Positions 26,575 through 34,800 of a stretch of 64,000 bases of DNA are shown one piece after another (position 1 is the stretch's first letter; every line of letters starts with the position of its first letter). The stretch spans positions 310,001 to 374,000 of the forward strand of contig NZ_JAMBLR010000002.1 of assembly GCF_023336935.1 (NCBI RefSeq). Direction: 5' to 3'. Below the pieces are notes generated by a model. That model had not been told where the DNA came from, ran no database searches, and saw only the letters and a list, made by a program, of their open reading frames with translations. A program made the translations under genes and the position numbers. Source of the stretch: Phascolarctobacterium sp. ET69 (GTDB taxonomy: Bacteria > Bacillota > Negativicutes > Acidaminococcales > Acidaminococcaceae).

Positions 26575-27307
26575 CGGCAGGCGCGCCGTAATAAGCGGCG
26601 GCACCAGCGGCATAGGGCTTGCCGTAGCGCGAACGCTTTTGGCGGACGGCGCGGAAGTGTGGCTTTTGGCGCGCACGGAACGGCCGCAGCTTTTGGCGGA
26701 ACTTAAAGAAAACTACGGAGAAAAAGTGCATTTTATACAATGTGATGTTGCAAATGTTGCCAGCTGCAAAGCTGCGGCGGCGCAGATAAAAAATGCCGGC
26801 AGCGTTGATTTTTTGGTAAACAGTGCAGGCATTTACCGCGAGCAGAGTATGGAAATGCTGACGGAAACCGAGTTTGATGAAATTTTTGGCGTGAACGTAA
26901 AAGGCACGGTGTTTTTAACGCAGGCGCTGCTGCCATACATGGCAGCAGGGGGCGCGGTGGTAAACGTAGCTTCGGACGCAGGGGTAAGCGGCAACTACGG
27001 CTGTGCTGCCTACTGCGCCAGCAAAGGGGCGGTAGTGGCGTTTACCCGCGCCCTGGCGCTGGATACAGCGCCGCGCCTGCGGGTTAACTGCGTATGCCCT
27101 GCCGATATTGATACGCCGCTTTTGCAGCAGCAGATTGAAGCGGCAGGCGGCAGCTATACACTGGCGGATGTTGCGGAAGCCTACCCAATGGGGCGCGTTG
27201 GGCGTGCGGAGGAAGTGGCGCACGTAATCTGCTCGCTTTTAAGCCCGGCCAACAGCTTTATGACCGGCAGCATCGTCATCGTAGACGGCGGCTTAACGGC
27301 GAAGTAA
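26558..27307 (+). CDS. short-chain dehydrogenase/reductase (SDR)
   Basis: A classical SDR: cofactor loop SGGTSGIGLAVA, VNSAGIY, catalytic Tyr and Lys in YCASKGAVVAF, and SPANSFMTGSIVIVDGG at the C-terminus. It overlaps the end of the histidine kinase gene by 17 bp, so it is probably in the same operon. ATG 26558 is preferred on ribosome-binding-site spacing (GAGAGG 26543-26548); ATG 26549 is possible. Substrate not predictable; FabG-like in size and motif. Confidence 0.88.
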   Translation: MNYGCNGRRAVISGGTSGIGLAVARTLLADGAEVWLLARTERPQLLAELKENYGEKVHFIQCDVANVASCKAAAAQIKNAGSVDFLVNSAGIYREQSMEMLTETEFDEIFGVNVKGTVFLTQALLPYMAAGGAVVNVASDAGVSGNYGCAAYCASKGAVVAFTRALALDTAPRLRVNCVCPADIDTPLLQQQIEAAGGSYTLADVAEAYPMGRVGRAEEVAHVICSLLSPANSFMTGSIVIVDGGLTAK

Positions 27308-27382
27308 GCAGTTAAGCTATTTTGGTTGGCGGCAAATTACAGCAGGTTAGAAGTATGAAATTTTAATTTTTGGAGTTTAGTT

Positions 27383-27730
27383 ATGGAACAAGTATGGGGT
27401 TTGGTGGCGCTGATTGGCGCTGCGCAGATTTTAAATTCGCTAAAACAGTTAAAAAACAGCCGCCGGGAAATGTTTAACGGCGGCGGAACGTATACTTTAT
27501 TTTTGCTTTCCAATTTGTTAAATATTTTAAGCATGCTTGTGGTTATTTACGGCGTATTTTTTAACAGCGGTGTTATTTTGCCGGCATTTACTTTATGGAT
27601 TTTTAACTGGCATTTATTTACTTATTATGCTGCAAAGATAAATAAAAATACAGGCCGCATTATGATTATTGCCATGCGCGTAATTACCGGGCTGCTGTTG
27701 TTGGGCTGCGTGTATATTTTGGTAATGTAA
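27383..27730 (+). CDS. small membrane protein of unknown function
   Basis: The 115-residue product has three to four hydrophobic segments separated by KQLKNSRREMFNGGG and KINKNTGR loops. TTTTTGGAG precedes the ATG. No family is recognised. It stands alone between the SDR gene and the type I toxin locus. Confidence 0.6.
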   Translation: MEQVWGLVALIGAAQILNSLKQLKNSRREMFNGGGTYTLFLLSNLLNILSMLVVIYGVFFNSGVILPAFTLWIFNWHLFTYYAAKINKNTGRIMIIAMRVITGLLLLGCVYILVM

Positions 27731-27754
27731 GTTTGGCAAAATGCTAAAAGCTGT

Positions 27755-27783
27755 TTGCAAATGCCGTTTGTTTGTTGTATAAT
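27755..27783 (+). promoter_or_regulatory. promoter of the antisense RNA of the type I toxin locus
   Basis: TTGCAA (27755-27760), 17 bp, TATAAT (27778-27783): a near-consensus promoter pointing at the 3' end of the toxin gene on the other strand. No plus-strand coding frame follows. Confidence 0.75.
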
Positions 27784-27789
27784 ACAAAA

Positions 27790-27898
27790 AGAGAGATAAT
27801 CTGATGTTTGCCCGTCAGCCCTCTCCTTGTAAATTTTGAGTTTGAAAGAAAGGCTGCCAGACTTTGGCGGTCTTATTTCATTTTACGCCAAAGTTGTA
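27790..27898 (+). ncRNA. putative antitoxin antisense RNA, convergent with the toxin mRNA
   Basis: The region downstream of the TATAAT at 27778 has no coding frame with a ribosome-binding site. It runs into the hairpin ACTTTGGC / GCCAAAGT (27871-27894) located just past the toxin stop on the opposite strand, so the two RNAs would be complementary at their 3' ends. Its 5' end (AAAAAGAGAGAT, then TCTGATG) nearly copies the 5' end of the toxin mRNA. This recalls the par locus of plasmid pAD1, where two convergent RNAs share a terminator and 5' repeats. Ends are estimates. Confidence 0.6.
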
Positions 27899-27903
27899 AA
27901 AAC

Positions 27904-27981
27904 TCAGCGCTTGCCAGAAATAATGGTAGCTACAAGAATACCGAAAGCAATCATTAAAGACAAAGCTTCGTATGTGCTCAT
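27904..27981 (-). CDS. holin-like type I toxin peptide, 25 residues
   Basis: The peptide begins MSTYEALSLMIAFG and continues as one hydrophobic helix ending in GKR. The MSTYEALSLMIAFG opening is the hallmark of the putative holin-like toxin family of Firmicutes. A strong GGAGGTGG precedes the ATG. The mRNA leader contains CCTCCC, which can pair with that site (27991-28007), so translation is probably held off until remodelling. The peptide would insert in the cytoplasmic membrane. A convergent antisense RNA is the presumed antitoxin. Confidence 0.85.
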   Translation of the reverse strand: MSTYEALSLMIAFGILVATIISGKR

Positions 27982-27990
27982 GTACTGCCA

Positions 27991-28007
27991 CCTCCTGCAT
28001 TGGGAGG
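27991..28007 (-). promoter_or_regulatory. hairpin hiding the toxin ribosome-binding site
   Basis: On the minus strand CCTCC is followed after seven bases (CAATGCA) by GGAGG, the ribosome-binding site of the toxin. Pairing would block initiation, a common safeguard in type I toxin mRNAs. Confidence 0.65.
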
Positions 28008-28043
28008 AACCGACCATCAGAAATCTCTCTTTTTGCAGTAATT

Positions 28044-28071
28044 ATTATAACATAACGCAAATAAAAAGCAA
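28044..28071 (-). promoter_or_regulatory. promoter of the toxin mRNA
   Basis: On the minus strand TTGCTT (28071-28066), 16 bp, TATAAT (28049-28044). The -35 lies inside one arm of the mrp terminator hairpin, so the toxin gene sits directly behind mrp but with its own promoter. Confidence 0.65.
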
Positions 28072-28107
28072 TTACCGTCCTAAAAATGGGGCAGTAATTG
28101 CTTTTTT
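28063..28107 (-). terminator. terminator of mrp
   Basis: AAAAAGCAATTAC and GTAATTGCTTTTT form a long stem with AT-rich outer parts, just after the mrp stop on the minus strand. Confidence 0.75.
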
Positions 28108-28109
28108 TA

Positions 28110-28940
28110 TTATTTATTTTCTGTTGTCAGTTTTTCAAGTACGCCGTCAAGCCATGCACCGTTAAAGCTTTCTATCGTGCCTGCGTCACAGGCGGCTGCA
28201 AGTGCCGGGTCAATCGGCATGCGGGCAGCGGTTTCAACGCCGTGTTTTTTGGCAATTTCATCAATGTGGCTTTTGCCGAAAACATGTATTTCTTTTCCGC
28301 AGTCGGGGCAGGTAATGTAGCTCATGTTTTCAACCAGTGCCAGTACCGGCACATCCATCATTTTAGCCATATTAACGGCTTTTTCAACAATCATGCCTAC
28401 AAGTTCCTGCGGCGAGGCAACTATAACAATGCCGTCGACTGGAATGGACTGGAATACCGTCAGCGCTACGTCGCCGGTGCCGGGAGGCATATCAATAAAC
28501 ATGTAATCAACATCGCCCCAGATTACGTCAGTCCAAAACTGTTTAACGGCGCCGGAAATAAGCGGGCCGCGCCATACAACCGGGTCGGTTTCGTTTTTCA
28601 TCAGCAGGTTAAGCGACATAACGCCTATGCCTGCCGCGGTTTTTACCGGAAACAAGCCCCATTCGCTTGCTTCGGCGTGGCCGTGCAGGCCAAAAGCCTT
28701 GGGGATGGAAGGGCCTGTGATATCGGCATCCATAATTGCTGTTTTATAGCCTTGGCGCCGGGACAGTACTGCCAGAAGCGAGGTTACGAGCGATTTGCCG
28801 ACGCCGCCTTTGCCGCTGACTACGCCTATTACTTTTTTTATGTGGCTCATTTCGTTAGGTTTTTCCAAAAAACTTTCTTTTGTACGTTCGCTGCAATTTT
28901 CGGTGCAGCCTTCGCAGTTATGCGAGCAGTTTTCAACCAT
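28110..28940 (-). CDS. mrp: Mrp/NBP35-family P-loop ATPase (Fe-S cluster carrier)
   Basis: The deviant Walker A GKGGVGKSLVTSLLAVL, MDADITGPSIPK, IDMPPGTGDVAL and the CxxC pair in ITCPDCGKEIHVFG identify an Mrp/ApbC protein. The N-terminus has an extra cysteine-rich segment (CSHNCEGCTENC) like that of NBP35-type members, which can bind a further cluster. Role: scaffold or carrier for Fe-S cluster delivery in the cytoplasm. CAGGAGG precedes the ATG. A single-gene unit ending in its own terminator. Confidence 0.92.
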   Translation of the reverse strand: MVENCSHNCEGCTENCSERTKESFLEKPNEMSHIKKVIGVVSGKGGVGKSLVTSLLAVLSRRQGYKTAIMDADITGPSIPKAFGLHGHAEASEWGLFPVKTAAGIGVMSLNLLMKNETDPVVWRGPLISGAVKQFWTDVIWGDVDYMFIDMPPGTGDVALTVFQSIPVDGIVIVASPQELVGMIVEKAVNMAKMMDVPVLALVENMSYITCPDCGKEIHVFGKSHIDEIAKKHGVETAARMPIDPALAAACDAGTIESFNGAWLDGVLEKLTTENK

Positions 28941-29287
28941 TTGCTTTGCCTCCTGTTGTCTGGCAGCGCTTTGCTGCCGTTTGCATTACAGTGCTTATAA
29001 ATTTCAGCATAGCACCGTAAACGGCATCTGTCAATATTTGCAGATTGCAAGTATTTGCCTGAATTTTATTCGCACATACGGCGCAGGCGGCAGCTTTTAT
29101 TTTTGCTGTATATTATATATAGGAAGGAAGTTGCACTTTAAAAAATTTTTCTGAAAATTTGCCGAAATATTATTGACTTAGTAGGAATTTATCCAGTAAA
29201 ATAGTGGTGCGCAGCTTATTTAATATTAATTTCCGTTTTGATTTATATTAATTACAGGCGCAGCCTTATAGTACAGGAGGATACGCT
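28941..29287. other. intergenic region with promoter of the first NhaD-like gene
   Basis: No coding frame was supported. TTGACT (29173-29178) and TAAAAT (29197-29202) with 18 bp spacing form a likely promoter for the transporter at 29,288. The rest is the mrp upstream region. Confidence 0.6.
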
Positions 29288-30706
29288 ATGAAAAATGTAA
29301 TTTTAGGTATGTGGGCATTTTTGTTAACGCTTGTTTTGCCGCAGCCTGCTTTTGCAGCCGGGCTTAACGGCGCGGAACTTTCTATCGGCTGGGTGCTGCC
29401 GTTTGCGGGCATACTTTTATGCATTGCCATCTGCCCTTTGGCGGTACCGCATTTCTGGCACAGCAATTACGGCAAGGTAGCAGTGTTTTGGGCGCTGGCA
29501 ACAGCTGTGCCGCTGTTTGTAATTTACGGCAGCAGTGTTGCGGCAGGCAGTGTGGCGCACGCGCTTATCGGTGATTACATTCCCTTTATTATTTTTGTAG
29601 GTTCGCTGTACACGGTGGCGGGCGGCATTCATATCCGCAGCAGCTTTACCGGCACGCCGCTTACCAACACCTGCTTTTTGGCGCTGGGCGCAGTGCTTGC
29701 CAACATTATGGGCACAACGGGCGCGGCAATGCTCTTAATCCGTCCGCTTATTGCGGCTAATGAGCGCCGCCGTTATGTAATGCACACTTTTGTATTTTTT
29801 ATTTTTATTGTTGCCAACATTGCAGGCTCGCTTACGCCGTTGGGCGATCCGCCGCTGTTTTTGGGCTTTTTGCGCGGGGTAGACTTTTTTTGGACGGCCG
29901 AGCATTTAATTTTGCCGATGCTGACGGCTGTGGGCCTTTTGCTGGCGCTGTATTTTGTGATGGACAGCGTTTTGTTCAATAAAGAAAAGGATGAGTTTTT
30001 ACTGGCGGAAAGCACCTGCACCAAAGAGCCGTTTGGCGTGGAGGGCAAAATTAACTTTGCGCTTTTGGGCGTAATTATTGGTGCTGTTTTAATGGCCGGC
30101 GTGTGGGACAGCGGCATGGAATTTACCGTACTGGGCGTGCATTTAACCGGCCAGGGCGTGCTGCGCGATGTGATTTTCCTCGCGGCGGCAGGGCTTTCGC
30201 TGGCTTTAACGCCTGCTGATGTGCGCAGTGCAAACCAGTTTACCTGGGAGCCTGTGCTTGAAGTCGGCAAGCTGTTCTTCGGCATTTTTGTTACCATTGT
30301 GCCGGTGCTTGAGATGTTAAAAGCCGGTATGGCAGGCGCGTTTGCGCCGGTGGTGGCAATGGTTACCAACGCCGACGGCACGGCCAACAACGCCATGTAT
30401 TTCTGGATGACGGGCGCGCTTTCGGGCTTTTTGGATAACGCGCCGACCTACCTTGCCTTCTTTAACATGGCAGGCGGCGATGCTTCCGTGCTGATGACGG
30501 AAGGCGCGCTGACGCTGATGGCTATTTCCATGGGCTCGGTATTTATGGGCGCCAACAGCTATATCGGCAATGCGCCGAACTTTATGGTGGTTGCCATTGT
30601 GCAGAACCGCGGCTTGAAAATGCCGAGCTTCTTCGGCTACCTGCTGTGGTCGGTGGGCATTTTAATTCCCATCTTTTTGCTGCTGACATGGCTGTATCTC
30701 GTGTAA
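29288..30706 (+). CDS. NhaD/CitMHS-like sodium-coupled transporter, copy 1
   Basis: The 472-residue protein starts with a signal-like first helix (to PQPAFAAG) and has about 11-13 membrane segments. SLTPLGDPPLFLGFL and NIMGTTGAAMLLIRP are conserved blocks of the ion transporter superfamily branch often annotated as sodium:proton antiporter or putative citrate transporter. The ligand is not certain. A closely related copy lies at 34,801, with long identical blocks such as MYFWMTGALS. It is followed by a SatP-like acid transporter, which hints at organic acid use. Confidence 0.82.
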   Translation: MKNVILGMWAFLLTLVLPQPAFAAGLNGAELSIGWVLPFAGILLCIAICPLAVPHFWHSNYGKVAVFWALATAVPLFVIYGSSVAAGSVAHALIGDYIPFIIFVGSLYTVAGGIHIRSSFTGTPLTNTCFLALGAVLANIMGTTGAAMLLIRPLIAANERRRYVMHTFVFFIFIVANIAGSLTPLGDPPLFLGFLRGVDFFWTAEHLILPMLTAVGLLLALYFVMDSVLFNKEKDEFLLAESTCTKEPFGVEGKINFALLGVIIGAVLMAGVWDSGMEFTVLGVHLTGQGVLRDVIFLAAAGLSLALTPADVRSANQFTWEPVLEVGKLFFGIFVTIVPVLEMLKAGMAGAFAPVVAMVTNADGTANNAMYFWMTGALSGFLDNAPTYLAFFNMAGGDASVLMTEGALTLMAISMGSVFMGANSYIGNAPNFMVVAIVQNRGLKMPSFFGYLLWSVGILIPIFLLLTWLYLV

Positions 30707-30769
30707 GGTACACTAAAGGTATTTATGCCAAGGCATATCAATACAAAATTTAATAAGGAGGAATAAACG

Positions 30770-31396
30770 ATGAGTTCAGACAACAATGAAACCAGGCAGG
30801 TGCAAATTGCTGTTGCCGACCCGACACCGCTCGGATTGTTCGGACTTTCCGTGGTGACGTTTGTTGCATCCATGCAGAAGCTGGGTGTGGTCAGCGATGT
30901 TTCGTGGGTCATTCCCTGGGCACTGGTCTGCGGTTCATTTGCTCAACTGCTCGCCGCCTATTTCGATTTTTGCCACAAGAATATTTTTGGAGCATCGATC
31001 TTCGGCGCATTCGGCTTTTTCTGGTCGGGCGTAGCGATGAGCTGGATGATTAAGGCCGGCACCTTTGGTGCGGGGCTGGCAGCGGGGGTAGACCCCAAGG
31101 CGCTGGGCTTTGCCTTTCTGGCGTACTTTATGTTTGCGTGCATCGGCACTATTGCCGCAGCGGAAGCCAACACATTTTTATTTGTGGATATGCTCCTGAT
31201 TGATGTACTGCTTTTGTGCCTGGGCCTTGATACGCTTGGTATCGGCGGACACTGGGCGCACGATGTTGCCGCTTATTCGGAACTGGCTATTTCGCTGCTT
31301 TCGATGTACGGCGCAGGCGCGGTATTTTTAAATAATTTCTTCGGGCACGTGTTCTGGCCGCTGGGCAAACCGCTCGGAATCTTTAAAAAAGTCTGA
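30770..31396 (+). CDS. acetate/succinate transporter of the SatP (GPR1/FUN34/YaaH) family
   Basis: DPTPLGLFGLSVVTFVAS is the family signature near the N-terminus (usually NPxPLGL), followed by six membrane segments with GASIFGAFGFFWSG. Family members move acetate or succinate with protons. AAGGAGG precedes the ATG. It lies 63 bp after the first NhaD-like gene and is followed by a terminator, so both may be co-transcribed for organic acid and ion handling. Confidence 0.88.
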   Translation: MSSDNNETRQVQIAVADPTPLGLFGLSVVTFVASMQKLGVVSDVSWVIPWALVCGSFAQLLAAYFDFCHKNIFGASIFGAFGFFWSGVAMSWMIKAGTFGAGLAAGVDPKALGFAFLAYFMFACIGTIAAAEANTFLFVDMLLIDVLLLCLGLDTLGIGGHWAHDVAAYSELAISLLSMYGAGAVFLNNFFGHVFWPLGKPLGIFKKV

Positions 31397-31420
31397 TTAA
31401 AAGCCTTAAGATGGCAATAT

Positions 31421-31452
31421 AAAAGCACTATCCGTATTGGGTAGTGCTTTTT
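31421..31452. terminator. terminator between convergent genes
   Basis: AAAAGCACTA pairs with TAGTGCTTTT and is T-flanked on the plus strand and A-flanked on the other side, suitable for both directions. Confidence 0.8.
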
Positions 31453-31463
31453 GTATGCCCGGT

Positions 31464-31907
31464 TTATTGCAGGTTGTTGTTAAAATGTTTGTGCAGCTCG
31501 TCTTTGGCAAGCAGTTCTTCCAGCTTTTTGGCAATTTCTTCCACAATAAGGTGGCAAGGGTTTTCGTAGCCTGCAATTTGCATATCGTGCAGGGTGGCAC
31601 ATTGCAGCGTGCCGAATTTTTCAATAACAAAGTCCGTCAGTTCCGTTACCATGCTGTAACCATGAAAATTCTCGCTGTCCTCCTGTCCGTCCTGTGCGGT
31701 AACGAGGCCGATAATGCCAACGGCAACGGTAAAGGCGCCGCAGCACGAAAGCTGCGTTTGCATGCCGATGCCCATAATGGAGAACATTTTCCGCGTATTT
31801 TCCGGCAGGTTTAAGCCGTAATATTCGTTGCAGGCTTTAAACATAGCCTCGGCGCAGCTTAAAGTTGTGCCTACATGATATTTATTGACAAGTTCGTATA
31901 GCTGCAT
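31464..31907 (-). CDS. C_GCAxxG_C_C-type redox protein, putative
   Basis: The 147-residue protein shows the family pattern: TLSCAEAMFKACNEYYG, SIMGIGMQTQLSCCGAFTVAVGIIGL, then conserved Cys in LQCATLH and NPCHLIVEEIA. Such proteins are thought to be redox-active, cysteine-containing proteins of anaerobes, but no reaction is established. It is the last gene of a minus-strand run with a GNAT acetyltransferase, an SRPBCC protein and an EamA transporter. Confidence 0.78.
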   Translation of the reverse strand: MQLYELVNKYHVGTTLSCAEAMFKACNEYYGLNLPENTRKMFSIMGIGMQTQLSCCGAFTVAVGIIGLVTAQDGQEDSENFHGYSMVTELTDFVIEKFGTLQCATLHDMQIAGYENPCHLIVEEIAKKLEELLAKDELHKHFNNNLQ

Positions 31908-31918
31908 AAAATCCTCCT

Positions 31919-32362
31919 TTATAATCGCTTGCGCAGATAAACCATATCTGTCAGCAGTATGCCGCCGTCATAGATGGGGTGGCTGTAATTATCGGTAAAA
32001 AAGTTTTTAATAATATGCGAGCGTATAAAGCCGAGCTTTTGGTAAAAAGGCACGGTGGCAGGGCTGTCGCCGGTGCCAACCTGCAAAATTTTAAAGCGTT
32101 CTTTGTATTTTGCTTCTATAAAATTAATCAGCACTTTGGCGTAGCCGCGGCGTTGAAACTGCGGCAGCGTGGCAAGGCTTTTTATTTCCAAAATGCCATC
32201 GCCTTCGTTTGTTACAAGGCATTCAGCCTTAACATCACCATCTTCAAGCACATACATGATGCCGCGCTCCAGATAGCGGTCAATCATTGCTTCTTCTTCG
32301 TCTGCCAGCAGAAGCAGCGGCAAATATTGTTTTTTGTTGCTGGTTACTTTTATGATTTGCAT
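31919..32362 (-). CDS. GNAT-family N-acetyltransferase
   Basis: The acetyl-CoA binding segment LPQFQRRGYAKVLINFIE and the later FYQKLGFIRSHIIKNFF place it in the GNAT superfamily. Acceptor unknown. Its start overlaps the upstream SRPBCC gene by 13 bp. Confidence 0.85.
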   Translation of the reverse strand: MQIIKVTSNKKQYLPLLLLADEEEAMIDRYLERGIMYVLEDGDVKAECLVTNEGDGILEIKSLATLPQFQRRGYAKVLINFIEAKYKERFKILQVGTGDSPATVPFYQKLGFIRSHIIKNFFTDNYSHPIYDGGILLTDMVYLRKRL

Positions 32363-32766
32363 TTGCTTTCCTTCTTTTGCAAATAGGCCTGTAAATCTTT
32401 TATAAAAAGTTTTTGCTGCCTGCGCAGATAAAATTTTAGTATTGGTTTTAAATAAAACTTTTTGATGGTAATTTCTTCGGTAAAGTGTACAAGGGTAGAA
32501 GTTCCCTGTTCAAGAAAAATTCCGCGCCAGCGGCCGCTGATGCTGCTGTTTTCAAGTGTAAATTCCCAACAGGAATACGGTTTAAAAACAGTTGTTGTAA
32601 AATGGGTTGGCGTGCCGTTTTTGGCATATTCGGTGAACTGGTACTTGTTTAATACCTCGGTATGGCTTAAATCACTGCGCCAGTGGTAGTTTTTAATGTC
32701 GGTAACAGCTGTCCATACGGTTTTTATGTTGTAGGGTAAAGTTGCCTGTATTTGTGAAATAATCAT
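32350..32766 (-). CDS. SRPBCC (START-like) family protein
   Basis: The 138-residue protein has the layout of the START/Bet v1-like fold: N-terminal IQATLPYNIKTVWTAVTDIK, a middle beta region with STLVHFTEEITI and a long C-terminal helix LRRQQKLFIKDLQAYL. It probably binds a hydrophobic ligand; no function can be assigned. It begins 2 bp after the EamA transporter stop and overlaps the GNAT gene. Confidence 0.78.
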   Translation of the reverse strand: MIISQIQATLPYNIKTVWTAVTDIKNYHWRSDLSHTEVLNKYQFTEYAKNGTPTHFTTTVFKPYSCWEFTLENSSISGRWRGIFLEQGTSTLVHFTEEITIKKFYLKPILKFYLRRQQKLFIKDLQAYLQKKESKCKS

Positions 32767-32768
32767 AA

Positions 32769-33629
32769 TTAATCCTTTATATAAGGCATAACAATGCTGG
32801 CGAGTATTAAAACGAGCCCCAAAACATCAAGTGTTCCAAAGGGTTCGCCTAATACTGTTATGCCTAAAAGTGCGGCTATGGCAGGGCTTACGGCGCAGAA
32901 CAATCCCGCCCGGGCGGCGCTGACATGGCTTTGCGCCATGGGCTGCAAGGTAAAGCCAAAGCCGGTGCATACTATTATAAGCATGGCAAGCATCAGCCAT
33001 TGCGAGCCGGAATGCGGCAGCTGAGGCGTTTCCGTAAGCAGCATGGCCAAAAACGAAAGCACGCCCATGGTGCCAACCTGTACTATGCCTATGCCAAGCG
33101 TGGAGTTGCTGCCGTGCGAAAGGCGCTCCGTTACAATTATTGCCGCCGCATAGCAAAGGCCTGCCAAAAGCCCCCAGGTAAAGCCGCCGCTTAACTCTCC
33201 CTGGCCCAGTGCCAGAAGCACAACGCCAAGCATGGCCATGCCAGTGCTGATTACTGTAAGTTTGCCGGGCAGCTTTTTATATAAAAGAATTTCAAGCAGC
33301 GGCACAAAAATAATGGCGCAGTTTTCCAAAAGTGATACAAGCGATGATGCCGCCTGCGTCAGGGCAATCATCTCGCACGCCATGGTAATAAAAAAGGCTG
33401 TGCCAATAACTGTGCCCGCAAGTAAATCGCGCACGGAGAGGCTGCGCACTGCTTTATTAAAAATAAGCGCCAGAAGTACAAAGGCAATTATAAAACGCAC
33501 TGCCAAAAGGTTAAAAGGCGCAAGGCTTTCCAAAATCATTTTGCTGAAAATAAAGCTTGTTGCCCTTGCGGCGATAACGGCTATTAAAAGCAGTTCATAG
33601 CTGCGGGCGGAACCGGTTTGCTGCTGCAT
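32769..33629 (-). CDS. EamA-family (DMT) transporter
   Basis: Ten hydrophobic segments in two repeats, with ARATSFIFSKMILESLAPFN and AVSPAIAALLGITVLGEP typical of EamA transporters. Substrate unknown. It is the first gene of the four-gene minus-strand operon, which lacks an obvious common pathway. Confidence 0.85.
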   Translation of the reverse strand: MQQQTGSARSYELLLIAVIAARATSFIFSKMILESLAPFNLLAVRFIIAFVLLALIFNKAVRSLSVRDLLAGTVIGTAFFITMACEMIALTQAASSLVSLLENCAIIFVPLLEILLYKKLPGKLTVISTGMAMLGVVLLALGQGELSGGFTWGLLAGLCYAAAIIVTERLSHGSNSTLGIGIVQVGTMGVLSFLAMLLTETPQLPHSGSQWLMLAMLIIVCTGFGFTLQPMAQSHVSAARAGLFCAVSPAIAALLGITVLGEPFGTLDVLGLVLILASIVMPYIKD

Positions 33630-33892
33630 GTTAAAATCCTCTTAATTTAAATGTTAGTTTGAGTTTATTATAGCATAAGGCGCGTTTTTGCGCTTGAGAT
33701 TATCTGCCGCATAGCAAGACGCATTGAATTTTGAATTTGCTTTTGATGAAAGAAATGCGGTAAACTGTTAAAAATATTACAAAATATCTTTGGCTTAATA
33801 AAATATGCCTTTTATAAAAATTTTTTGTATAAAATTGCAGGCAAAAGGGCTATAATAGAGCTATGATTTTATTTTGCTTTGGGGGAGATATA

Positions 33893-34690
33893 ATGGATAA
33901 AAACTTGCCGGTAGGCGTTATCGATTCCGGTGTGGGCGGACTGAGTGTGCTGAAAGTTTTGCAGCAGGCGCTGCCGCACGAAGATTTTTTATATATCGGC
34001 GATACGGCGCGCACACCTTACGGGCAGCGCCCGGAAAAGGAAATTCGCGCCATGGTGCATGACCTGACGGATTATCTTGACAATGCGGGCATTAAGCTTT
34101 TGGTTGTGGCCTGCAACACCATTACCGTTTTGGGAACGGAAAGCATCAGAAACGGTTATGCGTTTGACGTTGTCGGCATGAGCAAGGGCGCGGAACTGGC
34201 GCTTGGCGTAACTAAAAACAAAAAAATCGGCGTAATGGCCACGCCTTTTACCGTGGCAAGCGGCGCGCACAAGGCTGCCGTTAACGCGCTTGATGCAGAC
34301 GCGGAAGTTTTTGCGCAGGGGTGCCCCGATTTTGTACCGCTGATTGAGCAGGGTGTGTTCAGCGGGGCGGCAATTGAAGACGCCGTTGCGAGGTATTCTG
34401 CTCCGCTGAAAGAGGCCGGTGTGGATACGGTGCTTTTATCCTGCACGCATTACCCGTTTATCCGTGCGGAAATTGAAAAAGGCTTCGGCGAAAGTGTTAC
34501 GGTTTTAGACCCGGCGGAAGCAACCGCCTTGCAGGCAAGAATTTTTCTGGAACGCGCAGGGCTTTTAAAAATGCAGGGCACGGGGCGCAGCAGGGTTTGC
34601 TTTACGGCCGAGTTAAACCGCGGCAAAGCCATTGCGGAGCGGATGCTTGACATGGAAAGAAGCAGTTTTGAAGAAATAAGCCTACTGTAA
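33893..34690 (+). CDS. murI: glutamate racemase
   Basis: IGVIDSG-type start (VGVIDSGVGGLSVLK), GDTARTPYG, catalytic Cys in VVACNTIT and second catalytic Cys in LLSCTHYPF define MurI, which supplies D-glutamate for peptidoglycan. ATG 33893 has GGGGGAGA at the right distance; an upstream ATG at 33863 has none. A TATAAT is visible at 33852-33857. The 265-residue length is normal. Confidence 0.95.
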   Translation: MDKNLPVGVIDSGVGGLSVLKVLQQALPHEDFLYIGDTARTPYGQRPEKEIRAMVHDLTDYLDNAGIKLLVVACNTITVLGTESIRNGYAFDVVGMSKGAELALGVTKNKKIGVMATPFTVASGAHKAAVNALDADAEVFAQGCPDFVPLIEQGVFSGAAIEDAVARYSAPLKEAGVDTVLLSCTHYPFIRAEIEKGFGESVTVLDPAEATALQARIFLERAGLLKMQGTGRSRVCFTAELNRGKAIAERMLDMERSSFEEISLL

Positions 34691-34800
34691 AGCTGATTGT
34701 ATACATAAGCTATATGCAGGATTTTATAAAATTTTGTCTAAATATATACCAGTGTTGTTATTAATACGCTGGTTTAATAAATTTGTGGGGAGTGGTTTTA

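Noticed and set aside
28098..29000. 300-codon plus-strand open frame over mrp
   Set aside because: It is antisense to a clear Mrp gene, has no ribosome-binding site and shows no recognisable domain.
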